Below are positions 52,513 through 61,978 of a stretch of DNA of 64,000 nt, piece after piece; positions within the stretch are counted from its first letter, which is position 1, and every line of letters starts with the position of its first letter. Location of the stretch: assembly GCA_017625535.1 (NCBI GenBank), contig JAGAKR010000019.1:62001-126000 (forward strand), in the 5' to 3' direction. Origin of the DNA: Bacteroidales bacterium (GTDB taxonomy: Bacteria > Bacteroidota > Bacteroidia > Bacteroidales > UBA932). The notes beneath the pieces are model-generated. The model did no database searches. It saw nothing but the letters and a program-made list of their open reading frames with translations, and was not told the DNA's origin. Made by a program: the position numbers and the translations under genes.

Positions 52513-52925
52513 TGTAATTGTGCAGCACGCCCCACAATCCTGCACAAAGTTGAACGCGGAGGTGAAGATTGTGCAGCAGGCCCCACAATCCTGCACAAAG
52601 TTATACTCGGAAGCGAAGATTGTGCAGCAGGCCCCACAATTCTGCACAAAGTTGTACGCGGAAGTGAAGATTGTGCAGCAGGCCCCACAATTCTGCACAA
52701 AGTTGTACGCGGAAGTGAAGATTGTGCAGCAGGCCCCACAATCCTGCACAAAGTTGGACGCAGAGGTGAAGATTGTGCAGCAGGCGCCACAATCCTGCAC
52801 AAAATTGGACGCAGAGGTGAAGATTGTGCAGCAGGCGCCACAATCCTGCACAAAGTTGGACGCGGAAGTGAAGATTGTGCAGCAGGCGCCACAATCCTGC
52901 ACAAAGGGAAGCACAAAGGTGAAAA
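52513..52925. repeat. REP-like 51-bp repeats, right array (eight units)
   Basis: Units begin at 52520, 52571, 52622, 52673, 52724, 52775, 52826 and 52877, period exactly 51 bp. Each has GTGCAG-N15-TGCAC, and TTGTGCAG pairs with CTGCACAA. The linker (AAGTTGTACGCGGAAGTGAAGA) varies at a few bases between copies. Because 51 is a multiple of three, several frames stay open, but the open frames only repeat a 17-residue motif and are not genes. The 610-bp gap 52406-53016 holds this array and the L31 promoter. Confidence 0.9.
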
Positions 52926-52950
52926 AAGTATGATTTTAAACGCAATAAAT

Positions 52951-52981
52951 TTTGTAATCACAAATTGAATTGCTACATTTG
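52951..52981 (+). promoter_or_regulatory. Promoter of rpmE2
   Basis: TTTG at 52951 and TACATTTG at 52974 are 19 bp apart, a strong match to the Bacteroidetes -33/-7 consensus, 36 bp before the L31 start. Confidence 0.75.
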
Positions 52982-53016
52982 CGCGCTGAAAATTAACATT
53001 TAAACACAATAAAGAA

Positions 53017-53262
53017 ATGAAAAAAGGTATTCATCCCGATAGCTACCGTCTTGTAGCCTTCAAGGATATGTCAAACGACGTTGTATTCATTACACGCTCA
53101 TGTGTAAACACTAAAGAGACAATTGATATTGATGGCGTTACTTACCCAGTAATGAAACTTGAGATCTCAAACACTTCTCACCCATTCTACACTGGTAAGA
53201 TGAAACTTGTAGACACTGCAGGTAGAGTTGACAAGTTCTACAGCCGTTACAAAAAGAAATAA
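53017..53262 (+). CDS. rpmE2: Ribosomal protein L31 type B
   Basis: This 81-residue L31 starts MKKGIHPDSYRLVAFKDMSN and contains FITRSCVNTKETI and SNTSHPFYTGKMKLVDTAGRVDKF. It lacks the CXXC zinc motif, so it is the Zn-free type B paralogue often used in zinc limitation. It has its own promoter and terminator. Confidence 0.96.
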   Translation: MKKGIHPDSYRLVAFKDMSNDVVFITRSCVNTKETIDIDGVTYPVMKLEISNTSHPFYTGKMKLVDTAGRVDKFYSRYKKK

Positions 53263-53282
53263 TTCTGTATATGGCAGAAGAG

Positions 53283-53315
53283 AAAAGCCGGTTGGAAATG
53301 ATCCAGCCGGCTTTT
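53283..53315 (+). terminator. Terminator after rpmE2
   Basis: AAAAGCCGG pairs with CCGGCTTTT around TTGG...TCCA, followed by T. It lies between rpmE2 and the convergent WD40 gene. Confidence 0.85.
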
Positions 53316-53339
53316 TCGTTTTATCTGCTTCAATAAAAC

Positions 53340-56300
53340 TTACCACATGTTTCTGTAAAAATCCAGAATCTCCTGGAAAGTTACCAATTTGTCAAGATAG
53401 AGTTTTCCTCTCCTTACTTTTACAAAATCATTGGAACCAGGTCTGAATACTGTTGTGTAACCTTCCTGTGAATAAGGCTCAGGTGCACTTGCAGGTTTTC
53501 CTGTGGTTATATCCCATTTCTGGATTACTTCTCCGTTGAGTGTAATATACCTGCTGCAAGGGGAAATGAATGCATCATATAATTTATAATTGAAGAAAAT
53601 GGGGCTGAATATCTCTTTCCCTGTTTCTATATCATAAAATCTCACCTGTGACTTCACTTTTTCCGCTCCCAGGTTAAAAGCTGCAATGAATTTGCCGTCG
53701 GAAGACAATACAACTTTGAATACTCCATCAGGGAACTCAATAGGGTCATACTTCAGATAGCCATCCTTTGCATCTGAAACCCTTATCTGGTTTTCAAATA
53801 TGGTTATGATGTTTTTGTCATCACGGGAAATCTCTCCGTGAGGGAAATAGGTTGAAGGGGCAACAGATACAATCTGTTTTTTAAGATTGTCTGCATCCAG
53901 AAGCCTGGCTGAAGAACCCGGAGATGTCATGAGCAGGGATTTGCCGTCATTGCTGAAACATACTGTAGAGAATGAATTCTTGTACGGCAATGATTCGGAT
54001 ATAAGCGAGCCATCCCTAAGGTTCCATACCTTTAATGTATGCTCAGCTGATTCTGTATTTGTAGAAAAGTCTCCAAATGTATATTTATAGCTTACAAGCC
54101 TTTTTGCATCAGAATCAAAAAGGAGCCTGTTTGCACGCGGATGAATGATATTTTCAACCAAATGTTTGCCGGTTCTAATATCCATTACATTAATATGATT
54201 CAAATTTGATATTGCTGCAATAGTTTTGGAATCACCGCTTATCCTAATATCATTTACTTTGCCGGTAAGTTTGAATACCTGCACAAGAGAGCGGGTATCA
54301 CTGTCAAGTATATAAAGGTAGCCATCAGTTGTTCCAACAGACAAGAGTTTCCCGTCCGGAGAATACTGTACAGTTAAAACATTTGAATAATCCAGCTCCT
54401 GCATTTTTCCGTATGAGGAATTGTAAATGTCTACAAGAAGCTGCATTGTTTCATCTGCATAACTCTTTTCAGGGTTCTCCACATTCACAGGCAACCCATC
54501 CAGAAGCAAAAAAGCTGCTTCAAGTGTATCTTTCTTTTTCAGATATATTTCCGCTTCAGATGCAATCCAATGAGATTTTGCAAGGTCTGTATCACCAGAT
54601 GCAGAGATAAACAGCTCTTTGGCCGGTTCTTCAATTGGAGAAATTGCAGCAAATGAATTCTTCAGCAATGAATCTGGTGGAATGAGACTCCAGACCTTGG
54701 ATGTAAAATCCAGTGAGCCTGAAACCATAAATTTCCCATTTGGAGAAACTTCCAGATGCTGCACACGCTTTTTGTGCTTCATTGCAGGAAGAACCTGTTC
54801 CCCTGTAGAAATATCATACACATACACATTGCCATCCCAACAGGCAACAGCAATATATTTGTCATTATGAAGGAATGCAGCACCTCCAGTATAGCCTTTA
54901 TGTTTCAAAGGTCCCATAACAGGTTTGCCAGAACGGGCATCCCACACAACAACAGTAGAATCATTGGAATATGTAGCAACCATCCTGCTGTTGGAACTGA
55001 ACACACCACCAAAGATCCTCCCTTTATGTTTCATATCTTTTCCAAGCTGTTTTCCCGACAGAACATCCATCACTTTTGCTGTAGAATCTGTGCTGTAGGA
55101 AAGAGTCAGTTTGCTGTCGGGAGAAAAAATTGCCCCTGACACTGCTGCATTGTGGCGGATCAATGAGGAAACCCTTACCCTTGGCTCCCCTTTCCATCCT
55201 GCAATGTCCCATATTCTTACCTGGCCTGCCCTGTCTGCTGTAAGGACATTTTTCCCGTCATTGCTGAATTTTACAGCCGACACACTGCTAGTATGTGCCA
55301 GTTCTGGGAATGCCAGCTTCCCCTCTTTGAAATCCCAGATATAGGCCGTAAGCATATGAGTACCTGTAATCAAATATTTTCCGCAAGGACTGAACTCCGC
55401 TGCAGTAATTTTCTCTCCAGATACAGAAAAGTCCATTGGGAGCTTTTTGCCTGTCTTTACATCCCATACGTTTATCTTGTCTGAATCCCGGCCAAACGAA
55501 ATGAGCCAGTTACCGCAAGGACTGAAATTCACCAGGGATACATGTTTTTCTTTATGGCGCAACGGCGGCACAACAAGTTTTCCTGTAGATGCATCCCATA
55601 TTCTTGCAAAATGGTCAAATGAGGCTGTAGCAATATACCTGTTGTCTTTACTTATCTTCACATCCAAAAGCTGTCCTGAATGTGTCATTCGCACAAATTC
55701 AGGGACACCTCCCACTGTACGGAGCTTGCTTTTGGTATGTACATAAATTTTCTGCCCGTCTTCACTGAACGACACATTTACAATACCCTCCTTTACAAGT
55801 CTTCTTTCCAGATAATTTACACCTTCTGCATCATATATATCAATAGCTAGACTGCCTGTAAAAGGGACTTTTGCAATATAGTTGCCGCACTTGCTGTATA
55901 CTGCAATTGCAGCCTTGGGTATATTGTCCAGATTCCTGCGCCCCCATGTGGCAAGGTCTATCTCATTTACCTTGCTTTTTGTTGTTACAACCAGCAATTT
56001 GTCCCCTTTTGGGGAGAAGTCAGCCCTTATAACATCCAGAATAACATCCCCTGCAGGTGTTCCGGAATCCAGATTCCACACTTGCGCAACGCCGTCCCCA
56101 ACAGTAACAATCTGTTTGCCGTCTGGAGAAACTTTAATGAAATGGACCGTTGAACGGTGTTTGAAAGGGAGCGGCACCATATTTCCAGTTGCAAAATCAA
56201 GCTTACTTATCTCTCCATTTAAATGTGCAAAATAAATGATACCGCCGGAAGGGGAAATATCCGCAGAGACTATAGTTGCCTTGCAGTTTATTGTTGCAAA

Positions 56301-56699
56301 GTTTATTCCACTTGCCGATTCCCATAAATGGACTCTATTGCCGCTTAAGGTGATTACAAACTTATTGTCCGGGGTAAAGGCAGAAGAATGGCCTTTAAAA
56401 CTGTCTGACAATATTTCTTCTTTAATGTCATGATTATAATATATTTCATATAGTTTGTGTAGAGGCTCCTTTAGAAGAGGCTTGTTGGGATTGTTCAAAT
56501 CCTCTGGCAAAGCCTTCAGCAAAAGAGTTGCAGCAGACTTGGTATCTCCATTATTTATCAGTTTTGTGGCATGATTGGTCAGATACAGGCTCTCATATCT
56601 TTTTAGCAAAGAATCTTTTTGGGGAAAATTTCCGGGGGAAATTGCAAATACAGATGCTGAAAATGAAATGATTGACAGCAATAAAACGGAAGGTTTCAT
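53340..56699 (-). CDS. Large exported WD40-repeat protein with duplicated architecture
   Basis: The 1119-residue protein begins with a signal peptide (MKPSVLLLSIISFSASVFA). It has two [helical hairpin + beta-propeller] halves. Each half starts with a helical segment (AATLLLKALPEDLNNPNKP near residue 60 and AAFLLLDGLPVNVENPEKS near residue 745). Many WD40 rungs follow (DNRYIATASFDHFARIWDAS, GKFMVSGSLDFTSKVW, DGKLLSVGTTDGYLYILDSD). ATG at 56699 gives a cleaner signal peptide than the frame start at 56717. Likely a periplasmic scaffold; the partner is unknown. Confidence 0.8.
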   Translation of the reverse strand: MKPSVLLLSIISFSASVFAISPGNFPQKDSLLKRYESLYLTNHATKLINNGDTKSAATLLLKALPEDLNNPNKPLLKEPLHKLYEIYYNHDIKEEILSDSFKGHSSAFTPDNKFVITLSGNRVHLWESASGINFATINCKATIVSADISPSGGIIYFAHLNGEISKLDFATGNMVPLPFKHRSTVHFIKVSPDGKQIVTVGDGVAQVWNLDSGTPAGDVILDVIRADFSPKGDKLLVVTTKSKVNEIDLATWGRRNLDNIPKAAIAVYSKCGNYIAKVPFTGSLAIDIYDAEGVNYLERRLVKEGIVNVSFSEDGQKIYVHTKSKLRTVGGVPEFVRMTHSGQLLDVKISKDNRYIATASFDHFARIWDASTGKLVVPPLRHKEKHVSLVNFSPCGNWLISFGRDSDKINVWDVKTGKKLPMDFSVSGEKITAAEFSPCGKYLITGTHMLTAYIWDFKEGKLAFPELAHTSSVSAVKFSNDGKNVLTADRAGQVRIWDIAGWKGEPRVRVSSLIRHNAAVSGAIFSPDSKLTLSYSTDSTAKVMDVLSGKQLGKDMKHKGRIFGGVFSSNSRMVATYSNDSTVVVWDARSGKPVMGPLKHKGYTGGAAFLHNDKYIAVACWDGNVYVYDISTGEQVLPAMKHKKRVQHLEVSPNGKFMVSGSLDFTSKVWSLIPPDSLLKNSFAAISPIEEPAKELFISASGDTDLAKSHWIASEAEIYLKKKDTLEAAFLLLDGLPVNVENPEKSYADETMQLLVDIYNSSYGKMQELDYSNVLTVQYSPDGKLLSVGTTDGYLYILDSDTRSLVQVFKLTGKVNDIRISGDSKTIAAISNLNHINVMDIRTGKHLVENIIHPRANRLLFDSDAKRLVSYKYTFGDFSTNTESAEHTLKVWNLRDGSLISESLPYKNSFSTVCFSNDGKSLLMTSPGSSARLLDADNLKKQIVSVAPSTYFPHGEISRDDKNIITIFENQIRVSDAKDGYLKYDPIEFPDGVFKVVLSSDGKFIAAFNLGAEKVKSQVRFYDIETGKEIFSPIFFNYKLYDAFISPCSRYITLNGEVIQKWDITTGKPASAPEPYSQEGYTTVFRPGSNDFVKVRRGKLYLDKLVTFQEILDFYRNMW

Positions 56700-56829
56700 A
56701 AAATCAAACGGTCTCATAAAATCTTGGGTTAAATTGTTTCAGATGCAAGATAACAATAATTATGCCTGCAGACAAGTGTGGGGCAGATTAAATTGGTCTA
56801 CAAAGCAATTTGGTGTATATTTGCAAGTT

Positions 56830-57615
56830 ATGAAAAAGGAGATTGAAATTGTCCGCGCACTTGCGGAACAATATAACAAGGAGGAGTATTTTACAGGAGA
56901 TCCCATCATTTTCCCCAAGCATTTTGCAAGGCTGATGCAGGGGAAAGAGGGATTGCCCGGAATGGGCGGCTGCCCGGCTGGGGAGAGTGCCTGTGGTGCG
57001 GAGGCCAGGGGCCTGTCGGGAAGGAAATATACCCTGCAGGATGTGGAGATTGCGGCTGTTGTTGCTGCACATCTGGCCTGGGGCCGGAGGGATATGATTG
57101 TGAGGGACTGCAAGAGGGCATTTGATGAAATGGGTTGGGAGCCATACAATTATATAATGGCCGGAAAGTACAGGGATGAGGATGCAAGCCTGCACCGGAC
57201 CATAAAATGGAGTGAGTTTGCAGGAATATGCCGCAGGCTGAAGGAGTTCTACAGCAGCAGCCCCAGCCTGGAGATTCTTACTCCCGACGAAATGCGCGTT
57301 AAAATTTACGGCCAGAAGAGCGACCCAAAGGCGGCCAACAAGAAGATACATATGCTCCGCAGATGGATGGTGCGTAATGACGGCATTGTGGACCTGGGGC
57401 TGTGGAAAAGCATTTCCCCTGCCAACCTGGTGATTCCACTTGATGTGCACGTGCACAGGAGTGCCTTGAATCTGGGGGTTACCGCCCGGAAAGGGGCAGA
57501 CATAGTAACTGCCGGTGAAATTACCGCCTTCCTGCGGGATGCCTTCCCCGGTGATCCCTGCAAAGGGGACTTTGCCCTATTCGCCTACGCCGCCACTGTT
57601 CGGGAAAAAGGTTGA
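56830..57615 (+). CDS. TIGR02757 (DUF2400) family protein
   Basis: The 261-residue protein matches TIGR02757 by ILTPDEMRVKIY, KIHMLRRWMVRNDGIVDLGL, PANLVIPLDVHVHRSALNLG and ending FALFAYAATV. It is common and uncharacterised in Bacteroidetes. It may have a helix-hairpin-helix DNA glycosylase-like fold, but no catalytic residue can be named. ATG at 56830 is used because the frame upstream overlaps the divergent WD40 gene's promoter. Residues ~42-60 form a Gly-rich stretch between the first helices. Confidence 0.75.
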   Translation: MKKEIEIVRALAEQYNKEEYFTGDPIIFPKHFARLMQGKEGLPGMGGCPAGESACGAEARGLSGRKYTLQDVEIAAVVAAHLAWGRRDMIVRDCKRAFDEMGWEPYNYIMAGKYRDEDASLHRTIKWSEFAGICRRLKEFYSSSPSLEILTPDEMRVKIYGQKSDPKAANKKIHMLRRWMVRNDGIVDLGLWKSISPANLVIPLDVHVHRSALNLGVTARKGADIVTAGEITAFLRDAFPGDPCKGDFALFAYAATVREKG

Positions 57616-57654
57616 TTTCCCGAACGCAAAACAGATTAATAATACTTAATTTAT

Positions 57655-59199
57655 ATGAAAAGATTTTTTACAATTGCAGTAATGGTGCTCCTGGCAACTG
57701 CAGCACAGGCGCAGATCGAGTTCTCGGCAGATTTTGAGAGCGGATCAATGGAAAAGGCAGTATTGGTATCTCAGGAGACCAAGAACGGTATGGAGACAAT
57801 CACATATGATTTCTACAGCCGTTTTGACCCGGTTAATCCGGCTCGCCCTTCACTTGCCCCAAGTGCAAGATGGTATTATTTCAAGATGACCGGCACAAAG
57901 GACAAGGAGGTTATCCTTAACATAAAGAACTCAGATGCCAGAAGGCCGTACTACAGTTATGACAACAAGAACTGGACAAGATTCTCGGCACAGGAGTCTC
58001 CCGACGAGAAGACAATCATAAAGAAGTATGACCAGGATGAGGTATATATTGCATACTACATCCCATACACATACACCCGCCTGCTCAATAAAATCATTGG
58101 ATGGGTAAACAATGACTGGACAGACCTTAGCAGCATAGGCAAAAGTGAGCACGGCCGCAATATGCCATTGCTCACCATCACCAACAGGAACGGTAAAACC
58201 AATAAGAAAGTGGTTTACATCCACGGCCGTGTACATACAAGCGAAACCCCTGGCACCTGGCATCTTGAGAGGATGATTGATGTCCTTACATCAGACACCC
58301 CATACGGCCACGCACTCAGAGAGAATGTAATCTACTACATTCTTCCGTTCACAAACCCCGATGGTGTGGTTGAGGGTATGAGCCGCTCAAACTCAAACGG
58401 TGTTAATATGGAGGTGAACTGGGATGACCCTGAGGAGGTTACAACTCAGGAGGTTAAGAATATGAGGGCATTCCTGCAGTCACTCCTTGCAAAAGGGGGC
58501 GTTGATGTATTCCTGAACATGCACTCGCAGAGCATGCACCAGGCAACATACTGGGTACATACCGCAGAAACATCATCTGACTACTTCTACAAGAACCTTA
58601 TGCTTCTGGCAAACCTTACCATAAATGACAACCCTTACTTCTCAAAGAAGGACCTCTGTTTCTCAAAGATGGGCAGCAGATATTGTGAGGGATGGTTCTG
58701 GAACAATGCCGGAGAGAAAACCCTGGCAGTAACCTTTGAAACCCCATACACATACTACAGCCAGAACAAGGATGGTGAGTGGGTATCTATAGAGAACCTT
58801 CAGAAATTTGCAGACTACAATGTCTATGCACTTGGAGATTACCTTGGAGAGGGAGCACCATACAGGATAAACATTGCAGAACCTGAGCAGGCCACAGGTT
58901 TCCAGAAAATGACTGACAACAGCAAATTCTACTTTGGAAAGAGTTACCTGAAGGCCGGCAAGGATGGAGCAAAAGTAAAATACACCTACAACGGCACAAA
59001 AGAGGGAGTTGATCTTCCAAGCGGCACTTACGAGGTTTACAAATGGGCAGTTGGAGAGAACAAGACCATAAGCAACCCTGATGAGAACGAGTGGATAAAG
59101 ATTGGAGAGATAAAGCACAACGGTGGAAACAAGATAAAATTCACCCTTACAGCAAAAGAGGGTGAACTTGTAGACAACATCCTATTGAAACTGAAATAA
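57655..59199 (+). CDS. Exported M14 family zinc carboxypeptidase
   Basis: This 514-residue protein has a signal peptide (TIAVMVLLATAAQAQ). A beta-rich N-terminal domain precedes the M14 catalytic domain with zinc ligands H-T-S-E in YIHGRVHTSETPGTWH, the later His in LNMHSQSMHQ, and the catalytic Glu in VTFETPYTYYSQ. A small C-terminal beta domain (~residues 430-514) follows. It trims C-terminal residues from peptides in the periplasm or outside the cell. Its stop overlaps the tldD start region (59199). Confidence 0.85.
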   Translation: MKRFFTIAVMVLLATAAQAQIEFSADFESGSMEKAVLVSQETKNGMETITYDFYSRFDPVNPARPSLAPSARWYYFKMTGTKDKEVILNIKNSDARRPYYSYDNKNWTRFSAQESPDEKTIIKKYDQDEVYIAYYIPYTYTRLLNKIIGWVNNDWTDLSSIGKSEHGRNMPLLTITNRNGKTNKKVVYIHGRVHTSETPGTWHLERMIDVLTSDTPYGHALRENVIYYILPFTNPDGVVEGMSRSNSNGVNMEVNWDDPEEVTTQEVKNMRAFLQSLLAKGGVDVFLNMHSQSMHQATYWVHTAETSSDYFYKNLMLLANLTINDNPYFSKKDLCFSKMGSRYCEGWFWNNAGEKTLAVTFETPYTYYSQNKDGEWVSIENLQKFADYNVYALGDYLGEGAPYRINIAEPEQATGFQKMTDNSKFYFGKSYLKAGKDGAKVKYTYNGTKEGVDLPSGTYEVYKWAVGENKTISNPDENEWIKIGEIKHNGGNKIKFTLTAKEGELVDNILLKLK

Positions 59200-60626
59200 T
59201 GTACAACTGGAACAAATACTTGAACTTCTTTGGAGTAACTCAGGAGAACCTTCAGGAACTTATTGGAATTGCCCTCTCAAAAGGGGGTGAATATGCAGAC
59301 CTCTTCTTTGAACACTCTGTAATAAATGAACTTACACTGCGGGACGGTGAGGTGAATGCCGCCGGTACGCATATAGATTACGGTGTAGGTATAAGGGTAG
59401 TGAAAGGGGAAAAGACAGGTTATGCCTATTCAGAGATTACCACAATGCCCCTTATGAGGAAAGCAGCCCTTACTGCAGCACAGATTGCAGACCAGGATAC
59501 TGCTTCTGTTGATGTAACAGGCAAGTTCAAACTCCTCAAGGGTGAAAACCTCTATCCTATTGGAAAGAACTGGGAAGATACCGGGATTGCATATAAGATT
59601 CCTTACCTTGAAAAGCTCAATGAGAAGATTTTCTCCAAAGACAGCAGAACAGTAAAAGTTATCGGGAAGATTGCAGATTCCAATACACTTGTCCTGTTCT
59701 ACAACTCCCTTGGGGAGGCCTTTACAGATGAAAGGCCTATGATAAATGTGGTTGCCAACTGTGTTATGACAGATTCCAACGGAAGATCGGAGACACAGGG
59801 GGTGTCCAGAAGTTACAGGATGGGGTTTGAACTCCTTACGGATGAACTTATGGAGGAGATTGCAACAGAACTGGTGGAGAAGACATCATTCCTGTTCAAC
59901 GCATCCCAGCCGAAAGGGGGATCAATGCCGGTTGTAATGGGGGCAGGAGGAAGCGGAATCCTGCTTCACGAGGCTGTAGGACACGCATTTGAGGCAGATT
60001 TCAACCGCAAAGGAACTTCAATCTTTTCAGATATGATGGGACAGCAGGTATGCAATTCCAATATAAGCATAGTTGATGACGGAACAATTCCGGGCAACCG
60101 CGGAACCTGCAACTACGATGATGAGGGAATCCCCGGGCAGAAGACATATCTTGTAAAGGACGGAATCCTTAATTCTTACCTGCACGACCGCATAAGCGCC
60201 AAATGGTACGGGGTATCCCCTACCGGCAACGGACGCAGGGAATCATTCCGCTATATGCCAATCCCAAGGATGAGGGCAACCTATATGGAAAACGGAACAG
60301 TTACCGAAGAGGAACTGATTTCACAGGTTAAGAAAGGCATTTATGTAGACAACTTCAGCAACGGCCAGGTGCAGATTGGAGCAGGAGACTTTACTTTTTA
60401 CGTAAAGAGCGGATGGCTCATTGAAAAAGGGAAACTCACCCAGCCAATCAAAGATGTTAACATAATCGGCAACGGCCCTAAAGCCCTTGAAGATATAGTT
60501 GATGTTGCCAACAACGGCCGTATGGAAAATGCCACCTGGACCTGCGGAAAAGGACAATACGTTCCGGTATCCTGCGGAATGCCAAGCATCCTTGTAAAAA
60601 AACTTGTAGTAGGAGGCAGTGTATGA
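59199..60626 (+). CDS. tldD: TldD, metalloprotease subunit
   Basis: This 475-residue PmbA/TldD protein contains the metal motif HEAVGHAFEAD (HEXXXH), which defines the active TldD subunit. Also present is CGKGQYVPVSCGMPSI near the C-terminus. With TldE it forms a heterodimer that degrades unfolded or modified peptides. The stop overlaps the next gene by 4 bp (ATGA). It follows the M14 peptidase, giving a peptide-catabolism set. Confidence 0.92.
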   Translation: MYNWNKYLNFFGVTQENLQELIGIALSKGGEYADLFFEHSVINELTLRDGEVNAAGTHIDYGVGIRVVKGEKTGYAYSEITTMPLMRKAALTAAQIADQDTASVDVTGKFKLLKGENLYPIGKNWEDTGIAYKIPYLEKLNEKIFSKDSRTVKVIGKIADSNTLVLFYNSLGEAFTDERPMINVVANCVMTDSNGRSETQGVSRSYRMGFELLTDELMEEIATELVEKTSFLFNASQPKGGSMPVVMGAGGSGILLHEAVGHAFEADFNRKGTSIFSDMMGQQVCNSNISIVDDGTIPGNRGTCNYDDEGIPGQKTYLVKDGILNSYLHDRISAKWYGVSPTGNGRRESFRYMPIPRMRATYMENGTVTEEELISQVKKGIYVDNFSNGQVQIGAGDFTFYVKSGWLIEKGKLTQPIKDVNIIGNGPKALEDIVDVANNGRMENATWTCGKGQYVPVSCGMPSILVKKLVVGGSV

Positions 60627-61978
60627 AAACAAACAAGATAGACAATAAATTTGAGGTAGAATCGGCCCAAATGGCCCTGGATATGGTAATGAAGCAGGGG
60701 GCTCAGGCTTGCAGGATAACCATGAACTTCGGTATCCAGAACTCATTCTCGGCATTGGACGGCAAACTGGAGAACCTGCAGAATGCAAATGACCGCAACC
60801 TCTATATACAGATTATCTCAAACGGCAGATATGGAGCTTACTCCACAAACCGCCTGAACAAAGAGGAACTGGAAAAATTCATATCCCAGGCAATGCACAC
60901 AACCTCATATCTCACTCCCGACGAATGCAGGACACTCCCTCCAAAAGAGATCTGCTGGTTCGGAAATGAAGATGCCCTGGAGCAATATGACCCATACATA
61001 AAGGAGATGCCTCCCCAGCGCAAAAAAGAGATTGCCTTTGAAGTGATGGAAGAGATATACGGTAAAAACAAGAAGATTGTCTCTGTAAACACAGAATACG
61101 GGGATATGCTTGAATACCAGTATATGGTAGATTCCCAAGGGTTTGAAGGAGACTCGCTGCAGAGCAACTTTACCGTAAGTGCAGAGTGCTCCGTAAAAGG
61201 ACGCGGCAACGCCAGAAGTGAGGGATGGTGGTACGAATCTGCCCTCCACTACAACAAATTCAACCCTGCCGGCTGCGGTACAAAAGCCCTCAAGAGGGCG
61301 CTTGACAAACTGAACCCAAAGGATATGGAAGGTGGATGTATGAACATGATAGTGGACAACACCTGTTCAAGCAGAGTAATCTCCCCTATTTTCCAGGCCC
61401 TAAACGGAAGCAACATTCAGCAGCAGAATTCATTCCTACTTAACAAGAAGGGGGAAAAGGTATTCTCACACAAATTCACACTGCTGGATAACCCCCACTG
61501 GAGAGGAATGAGCGGCAGCCGCTATTTTGACGGAGACGGCATTGCCACACGCCCTATGGACATTATCCGTAACGGAGTTGTGCAAACCTACTTCATAAAC
61601 ACATACTCTGCCAACAAGATGGGTTGTGCCCCTACAGTTGAAAGCGCATCTGTGCCACATTTCTCATTGGATGAATTCCCTGAAGATATGAGGAACCTTA
61701 CCCATACAGAGATGATGAAGATAATGGAGAAAGGTATACTTGTAACCGGATTCAACGGAGGAAACTGCAACGGACTCACAGGAGATTTCTCATACGGAAT
61801 AGAGGGATTCTACTTTGAGGGGGGTGAGATATTATTTCCAGTAAGGGAGATGAATATCAGCGGCAATATAGTATCTTTGTGGCGCAATTTGGCAATGGTT
61901 GGAAATGATGCCAGAACCTGCTCAAGGTGGCTCATCCCTTCCCTCGCATTTGAAAACGTGGAATTTACAGGAATTTGA
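60623..61978 (+). CDS. tldE: TldE/PmbA, TldD partner
   Basis: This 451-residue PmbA-family protein lacks the HEXXXH motif of TldD, which is expected of TldE. Conserved parts are NAGTxxG-like VDNTCSSRVISPIFQALNGS, GDGIATRPMDIIRNGVVQTYF and GNCNGLTGDFSYGIEGF. It partners with the upstream TldD, with which it overlaps by 4 bp. The stop overlaps nhaC by 4 bp, so at least three genes are translationally coupled. Confidence 0.88.
   Translation: MKTNKIDNKFEVESAQMALDMVMKQGAQACRITMNFGIQNSFSALDGKLENLQNANDRNLYIQIISNGRYGAYSTNRLNKEELEKFISQAMHTTSYLTPDECRTLPPKEICWFGNEDALEQYDPYIKEMPPQRKKEIAFEVMEEIYGKNKKIVSVNTEYGDMLEYQYMVDSQGFEGDSLQSNFTVSAECSVKGRGNARSEGWWYESALHYNKFNPAGCGTKALKRALDKLNPKDMEGGCMNMIVDNTCSSRVISPIFQALNGSNIQQQNSFLLNKKGEKVFSHKFTLLDNPHWRGMSGSRYFDGDGIATRPMDIIRNGVVQTYFINTYSANKMGCAPTVESASVPHFSLDEFPEDMRNLTHTEMMKIMEKGILVTGFNGGNCNGLTGDFSYGIEGFYFEGGEILFPVREMNISGNIVSLWRNLAMVGNDARTCSRWLIPSLAFENVEFTGI

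Noticed and set aside
52513-52925. CRISPR array
   Set aside because: The eight units are near-identical over the whole 51 bp, with no unique spacers and no cas genes.
52380-53009. Several long open frames (114-209 codons) over the right repeat array on both strands
   Set aside because: All are repeats of 17 residues from the 51-bp unit; frames on both strands and several phases are open at the same time, as expected from a period of 51.
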